DNA of 64,000 nt from Brucellaceae bacterium (GTDB lineage: Bacteria > Pseudomonadota > Alphaproteobacteria > Rhizobiales > Rhizobiaceae), in NCBI GenBank assembly GCA_020637755.1, contig JACKJW010000009.1, positions 36,413 to 100,412 on the forward strand, read 5' to 3'. Below the pieces are notes generated by a model, which searched no databases, was not told the DNA's origin, and saw nothing but the letters and a program-made list of their open reading frames with translations. Positions within the stretch are counted from its first letter, which is position 1. Each line of letters starts with the position of its first letter. The position numbers and the translations under genes were made by a program. Positions 1 to 8,899 of this stretch are shown here, in pieces.

Positions 1-1
1 G

Positions 2-340
2 TCAGTCGCCGGAGCCTGGCTCGGCGGAAAAGTACTTCTCAAACTTGCCGGTTTCCCCGTCATACTGCTTGGCGTCGGCGGGATGATCCTTCTTGACCGT
101 GATGTTCGGCCATTTTTCGGCATAGTCGGTGTTGATCTTCAGCCACTTGTCGAGCCCCGGTTCGGTGTCCGGCTTGATGGCCTCGGCCGGGCATTCCGGC
201 TCGCAGACACCGCAATCGATGCATTCGTCCGGGTGGATGACGAGCATGTTCTCGCCTTCGTAGAAGCAGTCGACAGGGCAGACCTCCACGCAATCGGTAT
301 ACTTGCACTTGATGCAATTGTCGGTGACGAGATAGGTCAT
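2..340 (-). CDS. fdxA: 7Fe ferredoxin FdxA
   Basis: Small cytoplasmic electron-transfer protein of 112 residues, the usual family length. The cysteine pattern is that of Azotobacter-type 7Fe ferredoxins: C9, C17 and C50 would hold the [3Fe-4S] cluster, and C21, C40, C43 and C46 the [4Fe-4S] cluster; C12 and C25 are extra. The rest is an acidic, lysine-containing C-terminal tail typical of the alphaproteobacterial form. It is the last of three minus-strand genes after the helicase and S4-domain genes, an order I recall as common in Rhizobiales. The stop codon lies at positions 2-4, so the gene is complete. Its redox partner is not visible. Confidence 0.93.
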   Translation of the reverse strand: MTYLVTDNCIKCKYTDCVEVCPVDCFYEGENMLVIHPDECIDCGVCEPECPAEAIKPDTEPGLDKWLKINTDYAEKWPNITVKKDHPADAKQYDGETGKFEKYFSAEPGSGD

Positions 341-491
341 TGAGCTGCTCCGGCTTCAAGGGAGACGGTTCTTGGGATCGCCAGTCAGGTATCGGTTTTG
401 GCAGGCGCATGCAAGGGGGACGGATGGTCCGCATTGACGCAGCAGCGAAACGTTTTTCTGCGATGCGGCAAATTCGCGCAATCGAGACCGT

Positions 492-890
492 TCAGGGTTT
501 CAGCCGGTCGGTTTCCCGGCGTTCCCTCTTGGTTGGCCTGCCGCTTCCCGCATCGCGCAGCGCTGCCGGCGCCGGACCCTCATTGGCCACGCGCGGCGGC
601 GCCGGAGGGCTCAGGTCCTCGTAGAGCAGGCGCGCCTCCTCGTAAGGTCCGCGCCGTGAGCCCGCAGCCAGCACCTTCAGCACGAGAATGCGCCGGTCCA
701 GCGTGACGGTCAGCACGTCACCGGACCGCACCGCCTTTGACGCATTGTCGGTCTTGTCGCGGTTGACGCGCACATGGCCCGCCTGGACGAGTTTGGCTGC
801 CAGGCTGCGTGATTTCACGATACGCGCGAAAAAGAGCCACTTGTCGAGACGCTGGGCCGCACCGGGTGTGCCGGGCTGTTCGCCGCTCAT
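492..890 (-). CDS. S4-domain RNA-binding protein (Hsp15-like)
   Basis: Protein of 132 residues with an S4 RNA-binding fold over about residues 12-75 (RLDKWLFFARIVKSR, then QAGHVRVN). The C-terminal tail is Arg/Pro/Ala-rich and looks disordered. The family includes Hsp15, which binds stalled 50S subunits carrying nascent-chain tRNA; that role is inferred from the family. It lies 16 nt downstream of the helicase gene on the same strand, so co-transcription is likely, and both would act on RNA. Confidence 0.85.
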   Translation of the reverse strand: MSGEQPGTPGAAQRLDKWLFFARIVKSRSLAAKLVQAGHVRVNRDKTDNASKAVRSGDVLTVTLDRRILVLKVLAAGSRRGPYEEARLLYEDLSPPAPPRVANEGPAPAALRDAGSGRPTKRERRETDRLKP

Positions 891-906
891 GGCTGGCGCG
901 ACCGCG

Positions 907-3900
907 TCACTTGCCCATCTTGTCCTTCAGCGCGGCCAGTTTGGCAAAGGGCGAATCCGGATCGATGCGCTGCGGCTTTTCCGGACGCGGCGGGCGGGCT
1001 TCCATCGGGGGCTTGCCGCCCTTCGGTCCACCATGGCGTTTTGGCCCCTTGTGGCGCTCGCCGCCCTTGTTGCGGTCACGGCCCTCTGGCTTGTCGCCCT
1101 GCCGGTCGCCACCGCCCCGCTGGTGCTGGCCACGGCCCGGCTGGCGCGGACGCCCGCCTTCGGGCCGTCCCTGCCGCCAGATGAGGACCGGCTTGGGCGC
1201 CTCGTCCGGCTCGCCGGATGCCGCCCCGCCACCGGAGCCCGCCGCACCTCCGCCAGCCGGTTCACCCGTGGGTGAGGGCGTGCCTTGTGCCGCCGGTTCA
1301 ACGTCCGGCGCTTCCGCAGCAGGCAGTTCCTTGGAAGCGGTCTCCGCGGCGCCATCTGAACCTTCTCCCGAAGCTTCGGATGCGCCGTCCGCCTGCACGG
1401 CTCCGTCGCTGCCATTGCCAGCGGCCTCGCCCACAGCCTGGCCTTGAGCCTCTGCTTGCGGCGCCGCGGCCGCATCAAGTCCGGCCAGATGTGTTTCAAC
1501 CGCCGCGGCTTCCTTCGGTTCGTGGCGGTAGCCGAGGCCCTTGAGGATTTCTTCCATGTCTTCGGCGGTCGCGCCGAGGATCGACATCATCGCCGGGGTG
1601 ACGAGGAAAGCGCGCCCGTCATAGCCGCCGTCGGGACGCGGTCCCTGCCCCGGCTGCCATGACAGCGCCGGACGGATCAGGTCTGCCAGCCGCTCCAGGA
1701 TATCGACGCGCACCGAGCGACGGCCCAGATTGCGGAACCCGGCCAGCCGGTAAAATTCCGGCGCGAAGGCCGGGTCGGTGACCACGGACGTACGGCCCGC
1801 AGCCATGGCAGATACAACATCGCCAAAGCCGGGCTTGTCCTTGCCGTCGTTGCCAAGCGCCCAGAGCAGCGTCACAAGCCCGGCGGGCGCCGGTTTCAGA
1901 AGGGCCGGAAGGAAGATGTGATAGGCCCCGAAGCGCACGCCGAGGCGGCGCAGCCTGCCGCGTGCATCCTGATCCAGCGACTTCACGTCATCGGCGATGT
2001 CGCGGCGGTTCACCACGCCGAGCGCCTCGACAAGTCGGAAGGCGACGCCGCGCGCCATACCCTCCAGCCCTTCGGCCGACTGAAGATCCAGAAGCGGCTT
2101 GAGATATTGCTCGACCTGCCAGTGAACGAAGCGTTCGGCCCGCGCCGCCACCTTGTCACGCGCCGGACCGGTCAATTGCTCGTCTGCCAGCAGGATCACC
2201 CGCGGCCTCAGCACATCCTCGCCTGCGGCAAGCGTGGCGACCGGCGCGCCCAGCCAGCGCACCATGCCGGAAGCCGTGTCGAGCGCCAGATCGCCATTGG
2301 CAGACGCGGCAAATCGTTCCGCGCGCGCATCGAACTCGGCACCGAGCGCCTTTTGGGCAGCAGCGCGGATCGCCTTGGCGTCCTCGCCTTCCGCAGTGCG
2401 GTCGGCGGAAAAGCGGAAGCCCTGCAACTCGCCCACATGGTGGCCTTCAACGGTGACGGTTCCGGTCGGGCTGATTTCAGCTTCAAGCATGGTATTTTCT
2501 CTCAAGCGCTTCATGAGCACGGAAGTCCTGCGGTCTACGAACCGTTTCGTCAACCGTTCGTGCAGGGCATCCGACAGTCTGTCTTCGGTTTCCCGCGTTT
2601 TTTCCTGCCAGTGTGCCGGATCGGCAAGCCAGCCCGGACGGTTGGACACATAGGTCCAGGTGCGGATTTGCGCCACACGGGCCGACAGCGTGTCGATGTC
2701 ACCGTCGGTCCGGTCGGCGCGCCGCACCTGCTCCGCCATGTAGTCCTCGTCCACATGGCCCCGGCGCACCAGATCGCGGTAGAGCTCACCGATCATGTCG
2801 GCATGCTGGGCAGGCGCAATGCGGCGGTAGTCAGGAAGCGCGCAGACATCCCACAGCAGACGCACACGATCATCGCCCTTCGCCATGGCACCAATGTCCG
2901 CGTCGCGGGAGAGATAGGCCAGCGCTTGCGCATCGACTGCAGGCAGCGCGCGCACCAGCCCCTCGACGGGTGCGGGCGTCTCGATGGAGCGCGCGAGCGC
3001 CTCCACGGAGGAAAAATCGAAAGCTCCGGTGCGCCATTGCAGCACCTTCACAGGATCAAAATCGTGGGCTTCGAGCTTTTCGACAAGCTCCTCGTCAAAG
3101 GGATCAACCTGCCCGGTCACCCCGAACGTGCCGTCGCGCGTGTGCCGCCCGGCGCGCCCCGCAATCTGGCCGAGTTCGGCGGGATTGAGGTTGCGGTACT
3201 GGAACCCGTCGAACTTGCGCTCCTGCGCAAAGGCCACGTGATCGACATCGAGGTTCAGACCCATGCCGATGGCATCCGTCGCCACCAGGAAATCCACGTC
3301 GCCCGACTGGTAGAGCCCGACCTGCGCATTGCGGGTGCGCGGGCTGAGCGCACCGAGCACCACGGCGATGCCGCCACGCTGGCGGCGGATCAACTCGCCG
3401 ATGGCGTAGACCTCATCGGCCGAAAAAGCGACAATGGCCGACCGGCGCGGCAGGCGCGTGATCTTTTTGGACCCGGCATAAGCCAGATGCGACATGCGTG
3501 GCCGGGTGACCACCGAAATCCCGCGCAGCAGCCTTTCCAGCACGCCCCGCATGGTGGCCGAGCCGAGCAGCAGCGTCTCCTCGCGTCCGCGCAAATGCAG
3601 GATGCGGTCGGTGAAGATATGGCCGCGTTCGAGGTCCCCGGCGAGCTGCACCTCGTCGATTGCGACGAAGGCGACATTGGTCTGGCGCGGCAGGGCCTCG
3701 ACCGTACAGACCGAATAGCGCGCGCCGGGCGGCGTGATCTTTTCCTCGCCCGTCACCAGCGCGACATTGGCCGCCCCGACCTTCTCGCAGACCCGGCCAT
3801 AGACCTCACGCGCCAGCAGGCGCAGCGGCAGGCCGATCATGCCCGACGAATGCGCGATCATGCGTTCGATCGCCAGATGTGTCTTTCCCGTGTTGGTCGG

Positions 3901-3969
3901 GCCGAGAACGGCGGTCACGCCGCGCCCGGAAAGGACGAGCGGCTGGCCGGTCTCTGGGGCAGGTGTCAT
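907..3969 (-). CDS. SUV3-like DEAD/DEAH-family RNA helicase
   Basis: Large helicase of 1020 residues from the ATG at 3969. That start follows a GGAAG at good spacing; a GTG at 3993 would add 8 residues. The N-terminal motor has Walker A GPTNTGKTH (residues 23-31), a DEVQ Walker B (105-108) and motif VI QIAGRAGRHTRDG, the pattern of SUV3 mitochondrial-type RNA helicases found widely in alphaproteobacteria. A middle region follows, then roughly 150 low-complexity Ala/Glu/Gly/Pro residues ending in a basic Arg/Lys/Gly tail that probably binds RNA. The likely role is RNA turnover, by analogy to Suv3; the partner nuclease is not visible here. It heads the helicase / S4 / fdxA run. Confidence 0.88.
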   Translation of the reverse strand: MTPAPETGQPLVLSGRGVTAVLGPTNTGKTHLAIERMIAHSSGMIGLPLRLLAREVYGRVCEKVGAANVALVTGEEKITPPGARYSVCTVEALPRQTNVAFVAIDEVQLAGDLERGHIFTDRILHLRGREETLLLGSATMRGVLERLLRGISVVTRPRMSHLAYAGSKKITRLPRRSAIVAFSADEVYAIGELIRRQRGGIAVVLGALSPRTRNAQVGLYQSGDVDFLVATDAIGMGLNLDVDHVAFAQERKFDGFQYRNLNPAELGQIAGRAGRHTRDGTFGVTGQVDPFDEELVEKLEAHDFDPVKVLQWRTGAFDFSSVEALARSIETPAPVEGLVRALPAVDAQALAYLSRDADIGAMAKGDDRVRLLWDVCALPDYRRIAPAQHADMIGELYRDLVRRGHVDEDYMAEQVRRADRTDGDIDTLSARVAQIRTWTYVSNRPGWLADPAHWQEKTRETEDRLSDALHERLTKRFVDRRTSVLMKRLRENTMLEAEISPTGTVTVEGHHVGELQGFRFSADRTAEGEDAKAIRAAAQKALGAEFDARAERFAASANGDLALDTASGMVRWLGAPVATLAAGEDVLRPRVILLADEQLTGPARDKVAARAERFVHWQVEQYLKPLLDLQSAEGLEGMARGVAFRLVEALGVVNRRDIADDVKSLDQDARGRLRRLGVRFGAYHIFLPALLKPAPAGLVTLLWALGNDGKDKPGFGDVVSAMAAGRTSVVTDPAFAPEFYRLAGFRNLGRRSVRVDILERLADLIRPALSWQPGQGPRPDGGYDGRAFLVTPAMMSILGATAEDMEEILKGLGYRHEPKEAAAVETHLAGLDAAAAPQAEAQGQAVGEAAGNGSDGAVQADGASEASGEGSDGAAETASKELPAAEAPDVEPAAQGTPSPTGEPAGGGAAGSGGGAASGEPDEAPKPVLIWRQGRPEGGRPRQPGRGQHQRGGGDRQGDKPEGRDRNKGGERHKGPKRHGGPKGGKPPMEARPPRPEKPQRIDPDSPFAKLAALKDKMGK

Positions 3970-4193
3970 GGCACTTCCGGTCTTTCGGGCCACCCGGCAT
4001 CATCGCCGGGCCGCAGTTCAAAGCATATCAGCGCTCAGACCTGCAAGGGCAAGAGGGCGAATTGACGGCGTGCCACCCTCCCGTACCGGGAACGGGAGTG
4101 GAACGAAACGGCGACGAATCGCTGACTCGTAAGGGTTGCATCTTTGTTCCGGTACCGAATCGGAGGTGGAATTCGGAGCAAGCGCAACCGCGA

Positions 4194-4565
4194 TCAACTG
4201 GTCGCCTGGCAGCGCGTCCACGTTTCCGGTGTGCCGGGTTTGCCACCGGTGCTGCGGATCAGGACCATTTCCTCGTCCGACAATTGCCGCATCTCGACAA
4301 TCTGCCCGGCTTCCGGGTCACCTTCCGGCGCCTCATACCGGAACCCGTGCCGCCAATAGCTGCCGATGGTCTCCGCGCCTGAGGGGAGCGTGATCGCCGG
4401 TCCGTCGATTGCCAGATGCTGACCGGAAGCCGAACACCAGTCGCCGTCGATCTGATCCGCCTGCGCAGGCAGGGGGAGCGTGGCAACCATCATGACGCCG
4501 AACATGAGCCGCGCCGCCGTTCCAGGGCGGGCGAACAAACGCGATGGTCTGATTGGCAGCAGCAT
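4194..4565 (-). CDS. Small secreted hypothetical protein
   Basis: Not recognised. From the ATG at 4565 it encodes 123 residues with an N-terminal signal peptide (basic start, hydrophobic MFGVMMVATLPLPAQA, cleavage near AQA-DQ). An upstream GTG at 4604 would add 13 residues and is less likely. The mature part is about 85 residues with two cysteines, one in GDWCSASG and one near the C-terminus in WTRCQ, probably forming a periplasmic disulphide. It lies between the helicase start and the phaB end with no operon partner. Confidence 0.6.
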   Translation of the reverse strand: MLLPIRPSRLFARPGTAARLMFGVMMVATLPLPAQADQIDGDWCSASGQHLAIDGPAITLPSGAETIGSYWRHGFRYEAPEGDPEAGQIVEMRQLSDEEMVLIRSTGGKPGTPETWTRCQATS

Positions 4566-4627
4566 GGCCGGATCCGAAGGGAATGTTCCGGCCCAGCTTG
4601 CCACAGGCCGCGATGCCCAACAAGCAA

Positions 4628-4656
4628 GGGGCGGCGCCGTATGCCGGCACCGCCCC
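4628..4656 (-). terminator. Hairpin downstream of phaB
   Basis: GC-rich inverted repeat: GGGGCGG and GCCG pair with CGGC and CCGCCCC across a single C/A mismatch, 11 pairs in all with a 5-nt loop. It sits 27 nt after the phaB stop in the direction of transcription. The following T tract is weak, so it is an imperfect intrinsic terminator. Confidence 0.5.
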
Positions 4657-4682
4657 CGTCTATCGTGAAACCAGGTCAGAAA

Positions 4683-5408
4683 TCAGCTGAAGAACTGGCC
4701 GCCATTGGCCGAGATCGTCGAACCGGTGATGAAGCCGGCATCGTCGGAGGCCAGGAAGACCACGCAGCGCGCGATTTCCTCCGGCTCGCCGAGGCGGCCG
4801 ACCGGGATCAGCGGAATGATGCGCTCGTTCAGCACCTTTTCGTCAATGGCGCGCACCATGTCGGTGCCGATGTAGCCCGGGCAGACGGCGTTGACCGTGA
4901 TTCCGCCGCGCGCGCCTTCCTGCGCCAGGGCGCGGGTGAAGCCGATATCGCCCGCCTTGGCGGCCGAGTAGTTGGTCTGACCGGCCTGACCCTTCTGGCC
5001 GTTGACCGACGAAATGTTGATGATGCGGCCGAACTTGCGCTCGCGCATGCCGTTCCACACACCGTGCGCCATGTTGAAGACGCCGGTGAGGTTGGTGTTG
5101 ATGACTTCAGACCACATCTGCGGGGTCATCTTGTGGAACATGCCGTCACGCGTGATGCCCGCATTGTTGACCAGCACATCGACCGGGCCCAGATCGGCCT
5201 CGATCTGCTTCAGGCCAGCGGCACAGGCATCGTAATCGGCAACCGACCACTTGTAGGTCTTGATGCCGGTTTCGGCGGTAAACTTGGCCGCAGCCTCGTC
5301 ATTGCCGGCATAGTTGGCCGCAACCGTGTAACCGGCATTCTTGAGGGCGATGGAAATAGCCGCGCCAATGCCGCGCGAACCACCGGTGACAACTGCAACT
5401 CTGCTCAT
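4683..5408 (-). CDS. phaB: Acetoacetyl-CoA reductase
   Basis: NADPH-dependent short-chain dehydrogenase of 241 residues that reduces acetoacetyl-CoA to (R)-3-hydroxybutyryl-CoA, the second step of polyhydroxybutyrate synthesis. Visible features are the TGGSRGIG cofactor loop (8-15), NNAG (81-84) and the catalytic triad S134, Y147 and K151. The PhaB/FabG-like sequence, together with phaA directly upstream on the same strand (113-nt gap) and divergent phaR, identifies it. No PHB synthase gene is present in the window. Confidence 0.95.
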   Translation of the reverse strand: MSRVAVVTGGSRGIGAAISIALKNAGYTVAANYAGNDEAAAKFTAETGIKTYKWSVADYDACAAGLKQIEADLGPVDVLVNNAGITRDGMFHKMTPQMWSEVINTNLTGVFNMAHGVWNGMRERKFGRIINISSVNGQKGQAGQTNYSAAKAGDIGFTRALAQEGARGGITVNAVCPGYIGTDMVRAIDEKVLNERIIPLIPVGRLGEPEEIARCVVFLASDDAGFITGSTISANGGQFFS

Positions 5409-5521
5409 AGGTTTCTCCTCCCTGAGATAGTCAAAAATGGATGGCCAACAGCAAGCGGAAGAGACGAAGAAATGCTCTCCGTCTCCCTCCTTGCCACTTG
5501 CTGCTGGCTATTGGCCGTTTC

Positions 5522-6700
5522 TCACATCAGCTCGAAGCAGGCCGCGATGCCCATGCCGCCGCCGATGCAGAGCGTTGCGAGGCCCTTCTTGGCGTTGCGG
5601 CGCTTCATCTCGAAAGCCAGCGTGTTGAAGATGCGGGCGCCCGACGCGCCGACCGGGTGACCGATGGCAATGGCGCCGCCGTTCACGTTGACGATGTCCG
5701 GGTTCCAGCCGAGATCCTTGTTGACGGCCAGCGCCTGTGCCGCGAAGGCCTCGTTGGCTTCCACCAGATCGAGATCGTCCACGGTCCAGCCGGCCTTCGC
5801 CAGCGCCTTGCGCGATGCCGGGATCGGGCCGGTGCCCATGATCTGCGGATCGACGCCGGCGGTCGCCCAGGAGACGATGCGCAGCATCGGCTGGATGCCG
5901 CGGCGCGCCGCTTCCTCTTCCGACATCAGAACGGCAACGGCGGCGCCATCATTGATGCCCGATGCGTTGCCGGCAGTCACGGTGCCTTCCTTGTCGAAGG
6001 CGGGACGCAGCTTGCCCAGCTGTTCCGCCGTCACGCCATGCTTGATGAACTCGTCGTCGGAAATGACCACATCGCCCTTGCGGGTCTTCAGCGTGACCGG
6101 GATGATCTCGTCCTTGAAGCGGCCGGCCTTCTGGGCAGCTTCGGCCTTGTTCTGCGAACCGGTGGCGAAGACGTCCTGCTCCTCACGGGTGAGCTGCCAC
6201 TGGCGCGCCACGTTCTCTGCGGTGTTGCCCATGTGGTAGCCGTAGAAGGCATCGGTCAGGCCGTCCTTGAGCATGGTGTCGAGCAGCTTGATGTCGCCCA
6301 TCTTGGTGCCGTTGCGCATGTGGGCCACGTGCGGCGCCATCGACATGCTTTCCTGTCCGCCCGACACGATGATGTTGGCGTCGCCATTGGCAATCTGCTG
6401 CATGCCGAGCGCGATGGAGCGCAGGCCGGAACCGCAGAGCTGGTTCATGCCCCAGGCCGTGGCTTCCGCCGGAATGCCGGCATTGATGGCTGCCTGACGG
6501 GCCGGGTTCTGGCCGGCGCCGGCAACGAGGATCTGGCCGAGGATGACCTCATCCACTTCCTTGGCATCCACACCGGCGCGCTCCAGGGCCGCCTTGATCG
6601 CGATGGTGCCAAGCTCGTGGGCATGCGTATTTCCGAAGGATCCGTTGAAGGACCCGACCGGAGTGCGCGCCGCGCTGGCGATGACGACGGATTTCGACAT
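5522..6700 (-). CDS. phaA: Acetyl-CoA acetyltransferase (beta-ketothiolase)
   Basis: Biosynthetic thiolase of 392 residues, the usual length, condensing two acetyl-CoA to acetoacetyl-CoA. The nucleophile is C89 in NQLCGSG, with H348 in GHPVGASG and C378 in CIGGG near the C-terminus. The start is the ATG at 6700, giving [14 protein letters not shown]; the reading frame stays open upstream, but that stretch has no family similarity. It is transcribed ahead of phaB, away from phaR, and could be under PhaR control through the shared intergenic region. Confidence 0.96.
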   Translation of the reverse strand: MSKSVVIASAARTPVGSFNGSFGNTHAHELGTIAIKAALERAGVDAKEVDEVILGQILVAGAGQNPARQAAINAGIPAEATAWGMNQLCGSGLRSIALGMQQIANGDANIIVSGGQESMSMAPHVAHMRNGTKMGDIKLLDTMLKDGLTDAFYGYHMGNTAENVARQWQLTREEQDVFATGSQNKAEAAQKAGRFKDEIIPVTLKTRKGDVVISDDEFIKHGVTAEQLGKLRPAFDKEGTVTAGNASGINDGAAVAVLMSEEEAARRGIQPMLRIVSWATAGVDPQIMGTGPIPASRKALAKAGWTVDDLDLVEANEAFAAQALAVNKDLGWNPDIVNVNGGAIAIGHPVGASGARIFNTLAFEMKRRNAKKGLATLCIGGGMGIAACFELM

Positions 6701-6860
6701 TGTTTCTCTCCCTTGAGAAGCTCGATGAAAAATTCGGGCGACAGTGTTTGACCGAAGAAAGCGTGAAGTCAAACAAGACCATTGGCGCACAACCAAGGCC
6801 ATCTCCTGCCCCCGGGTCAAGGGGCTAAGAATGTTGCGTTGCAGCAGCGCCAATGAGGAT

Positions 6861-6923
6861 GCAGTGCACAAACCATTTGGAATCCACGGCCAAAAGTGCA
6901 TATGCTGAAAAATCATGCACTGC
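6861..6923. promoter_or_regulatory. Candidate PhaR operator in the phaA-phaR intergenic region
   Basis: GCAGTGCA at 6861-6868 and its inverse TGCACTGC at 6916-6923 flank a segment with further TGC/GCA elements (AGTGCATATGCTG). PhaR proteins are known to bind TGC-rich inverted repeats and to repress phasin genes and their own gene. The placement just upstream of phaR, between divergent promoters, suggests autoregulation. This is inferred from sequence only. Confidence 0.35.
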
Positions 6924-6969
6924 GGCGGGCGAGTCCCGTTCGCGGTTCGGCCGAATGGGGAGGCAACAC

Positions 6970-7578
6970 ATGGCAGAAGGCAAGGACGCCGTGATTATCA
7001 AGAAATACGCCAACCGGCGTCTCTACAACACGGGAACGAGCACCTATGTCACGCTTGAAGACCTGTCGGAAATGGTCAAGCGCGGCGAGGAATTCACGGT
7101 TCAGGATGCGAAATCCGGTGAGGACATCACCCACACCGTGCTGACGCAAATCATCTTCGAACTGGAGAACCGTACCGGACAGTCCATGTTGCCCGTCTCC
7201 TTCCTGCGTCAACTCATCTCCTTCTACGGCGACCAGATGCAGATGATTGTTCCGAGCTATCTGGAACAGTCGATGCTTGCCTTCTCCAAGGAGCAGGAGC
7301 GCTTCCGCGAGCAGATGACCCAGGCTTTCGGCAACACACCGATGGCGTCCATGATGGACAATTCCGCGGTCAAGGCGCTGGAAGAGCAGACTCGCCGGAA
7401 CATGGAGACGTTCCAGAACGCCATGCGGATGTTCTCTCCCTTCTCCGCCATGCAGGGAAAATCATCCGAAGCCACGGAAAAGCCTGCCAAGGAAAAGTCC
7501 GCCAAGGATGACTCGCTCGACGATCTGAAGGAACAGATCGCGGCCATGCAGCGCAAGCTCGACCAGATGGGCAAGTAA
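6970..7578 (+). CDS. phaR: Polyhydroxyalkanoate synthesis repressor PhaR
   Basis: Regulator of 202 residues. The N-terminal 60 residues ([19 protein letters not shown]) are the PHB/PHA accumulation regulator DNA-binding domain. Next comes the PHB_acc repeat region, then an Ala/Lys/Glu-rich tail ending in a short coiled-coil-like heptad segment. The family senses PHA granules or oligomers and represses phasin genes. The ATG at 6970 was chosen because family similarity begins there, although the frame is open upstream. It is divergent from phaA-phaB. Confidence 0.94.
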   Translation: MAEGKDAVIIKKYANRRLYNTGTSTYVTLEDLSEMVKRGEEFTVQDAKSGEDITHTVLTQIIFELENRTGQSMLPVSFLRQLISFYGDQMQMIVPSYLEQSMLAFSKEQERFREQMTQAFGNTPMASMMDNSAVKALEEQTRRNMETFQNAMRMFSPFSAMQGKSSEATEKPAKEKSAKDDSLDDLKEQIAAMQRKLDQMGK

Positions 7579-7594
7579 CGGCCGGGCCGCTGAC

Positions 7595-7619
7595 GGACGG
7601 GCAACGGCCCGTCCCTTTT
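7595..7619 (+). terminator. Intrinsic terminator of phaR
   Basis: Perfect 8-bp stem GGACGGGC / GCCCGTCC with an AACG tetraloop followed by CTTTTC, starting 17 nt after the phaR stop codon. Confidence 0.8.
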
Positions 7620-8012
7620 CCGTAACGCACGGAACGATCACGCCCTGTCCGCATCGTCGGCCCCGCGTCTGCCTGACCGGAACCGGCGCAAGGGAACCGT
7701 CCGGTTCGCCTGTTGCAAGGTCGCGCCGCGCTTCATGCCATCGGCCCGGATTTCAGTCCGGCAGGCCGCACCCGCACGGCGCCTGGCATCTGGGCCCGCG
7801 ATGCCCTTCACCCCCGTCCGTGACGAATCACAGGCAATTCTCCACGCGTTAGTGGCATCAAGCGGTGCAGGATAATGCAAGGTTCTCCGCCTGCCGTATG
7901 CACGCTGGCAAAAGGCGCCGCGCAGGATTTTTTGCGTCCGCAAAATCCTGCACGCAGCAAAAAATGCCGGCGGCACGCAAGGTCTGGTCGAATCAGCGCT
8001 GAAGGACGGCCG
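7620..8012. other. Gene-poor intergenic region
   Basis: About 390 nt between the phaR terminator and the convergent membrane-protein gene. I see no credible gene or RNA here. The short open frames on both strands have no signal, motif or ribosome binding site. The one structured element is the inverted repeat at 7922-7951, listed separately. Confidence 0.6.
7922..7951. repeat. Long AT/GC inverted repeat, possible terminator
   Basis: GCAGGATTTT (7922-7931) is exactly inverted as AAAATCCTGC (7942-7951) around a 10-nt centre; a shifted pairing (GCAGGA plus TTTTGCG) gives 13 pairs with a two-base bulge but a very tight loop. It could end the minus-strand gene at 8013-8414, 62 nt downstream of its stop, but no clean T tract follows. 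Confidence 0.4.
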
Positions 8013-8414
8013 TCAGTGGAAGGACACGTCGCGCCCTGCCGAGCGGATCGAGACTGAAAATCCGGCGAGCACATCGATCAGCGCGATGATCATGAGCGTG
8101 AAAAATATCTGCGTCGCCGCACCGCGCACGAGCAGGAATTCCACCAGATAGGCCACGAAGACGAAGGTGGACAGCAGGTGATCGACCACCGAGGCATTGC
8201 TGGTGCGCGTCGATTTCATGATCTCGAAGAACAGAAGCACCAGAGCGCTGAGCACCACCAGGCCGCCCGTGGTCAGCGCAAACTGCCCGCCCGACATCAT
8301 GGTCATGGCGAACACGATCCCGGAAAACGGATCGCCCGGCACGCCGAACATTCCGGCAAGGCCCAGATTGTAGAGGATGAAGGGAATGACGAGCAGGGGG
8401 ATCAGGCCGATCAC
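8013..8414 (-). CDS. Small four-helix inner-membrane protein, unknown function
   Basis: Hypothetical protein of 133 residues made almost wholly of membrane segments, at about 1-20, 48-66, 78-97 and 101-122, with short polar loops (KSTRTSN after helix 2). It starts with GTG at 8414, preceded by GGAG at 8-nt spacing; a nearby ATG is out of frame and closes after five codons. I do not recognise the family and no neighbour suggests a role. Confidence 0.7.
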   Translation of the reverse strand: MIGLIPLLVIPFILYNLGLAGMFGVPGDPFSGIVFAMTMMSGGQFALTTGGLVVLSALVLLFFEIMKSTRTSNASVVDHLLSTFVFVAYLVEFLLVRGAATQIFFTLMIIALIDVLAGFSVSIRSAGRDVSFH

Positions 8415-8512
8415 GGGCAGCGCTCCATGTCTGTTGCAGGCCGATGGTGAATCGGCGGGACAGGACCCGTCAACCCCTCAAACGGCACCCGGCACCGACC
8501 CGGCCACGAAAC

Positions 8513-8544
8513 AGGGGACCGGCTCCTTGCGGAACCGGTCCCCT
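8513..8544 (-). terminator. Terminator hairpin downstream of rpmF
   Basis: Perfect 10-bp stem AGGGGACCGG / CCGGTCCCCT with a 12-nt loop, 29 nt past the rpmF stop, followed on the minus strand by a short GTTTC tract. Confidence 0.65.
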
Positions 8545-8573
8545 GAAAGATCAGACCGGAAAAGGCGTCAGCC

Positions 8574-8753
8574 TTATTCCTTGGCTTCGAGCACCTGACG
8601 GCCGCGATACATGCCGGTCTTCAGATCGACATGATGCGGGCGGCGCAGTTCACCCGAGTTCTTGTCCTCGACATAGGTCGGGTTCTTGAGCGCGTCGGCA
8701 GAGCGGCGCATGCCACGCTTGGACGGGCTTACTTTTCGCTTCGGTACAGCCAT
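8574..8753 (-). CDS. rpmF: 50S ribosomal protein L32
   Basis: Translating the minus strand from the ATG at 8753 gives a 59-residue protein starting [18 protein letters not shown], the conserved N-terminus of bacterial L32, and ending QVLEAKE. It is the alphaproteobacterial form without the zinc-binding CxxC pairs seen in other lineages. It is a structural component of the large subunit. The length matches the family and a strong hairpin follows the stop. Confidence 0.97.
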   Translation of the reverse strand: MAVPKRKVSPSKRGMRRSADALKNPTYVEDKNSGELRRPHHVDLKTGMYRGRQVLEAKE

Positions 8754-8899
8754 TCTTCTTACTCCGGTATCACTGACAAGAAGCCGGGTGCCCGCAAACG
8801 ACAGGGCGGCAATCCGGTTCCTGAATCCTGAAATCCGGCGAGCCTATACACGCACCCGAACCGTTTGACCAGCGCCGCAGCAAAAAAATCGGCGGGTCT

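Noticed and set aside
1918..4065. A 715-codon open frame on the plus strand opposite the helicase gene
   Set aside because: It is a shadow of a real GC-rich gene: no family similarity, and the opposite strand has clear helicase motifs.
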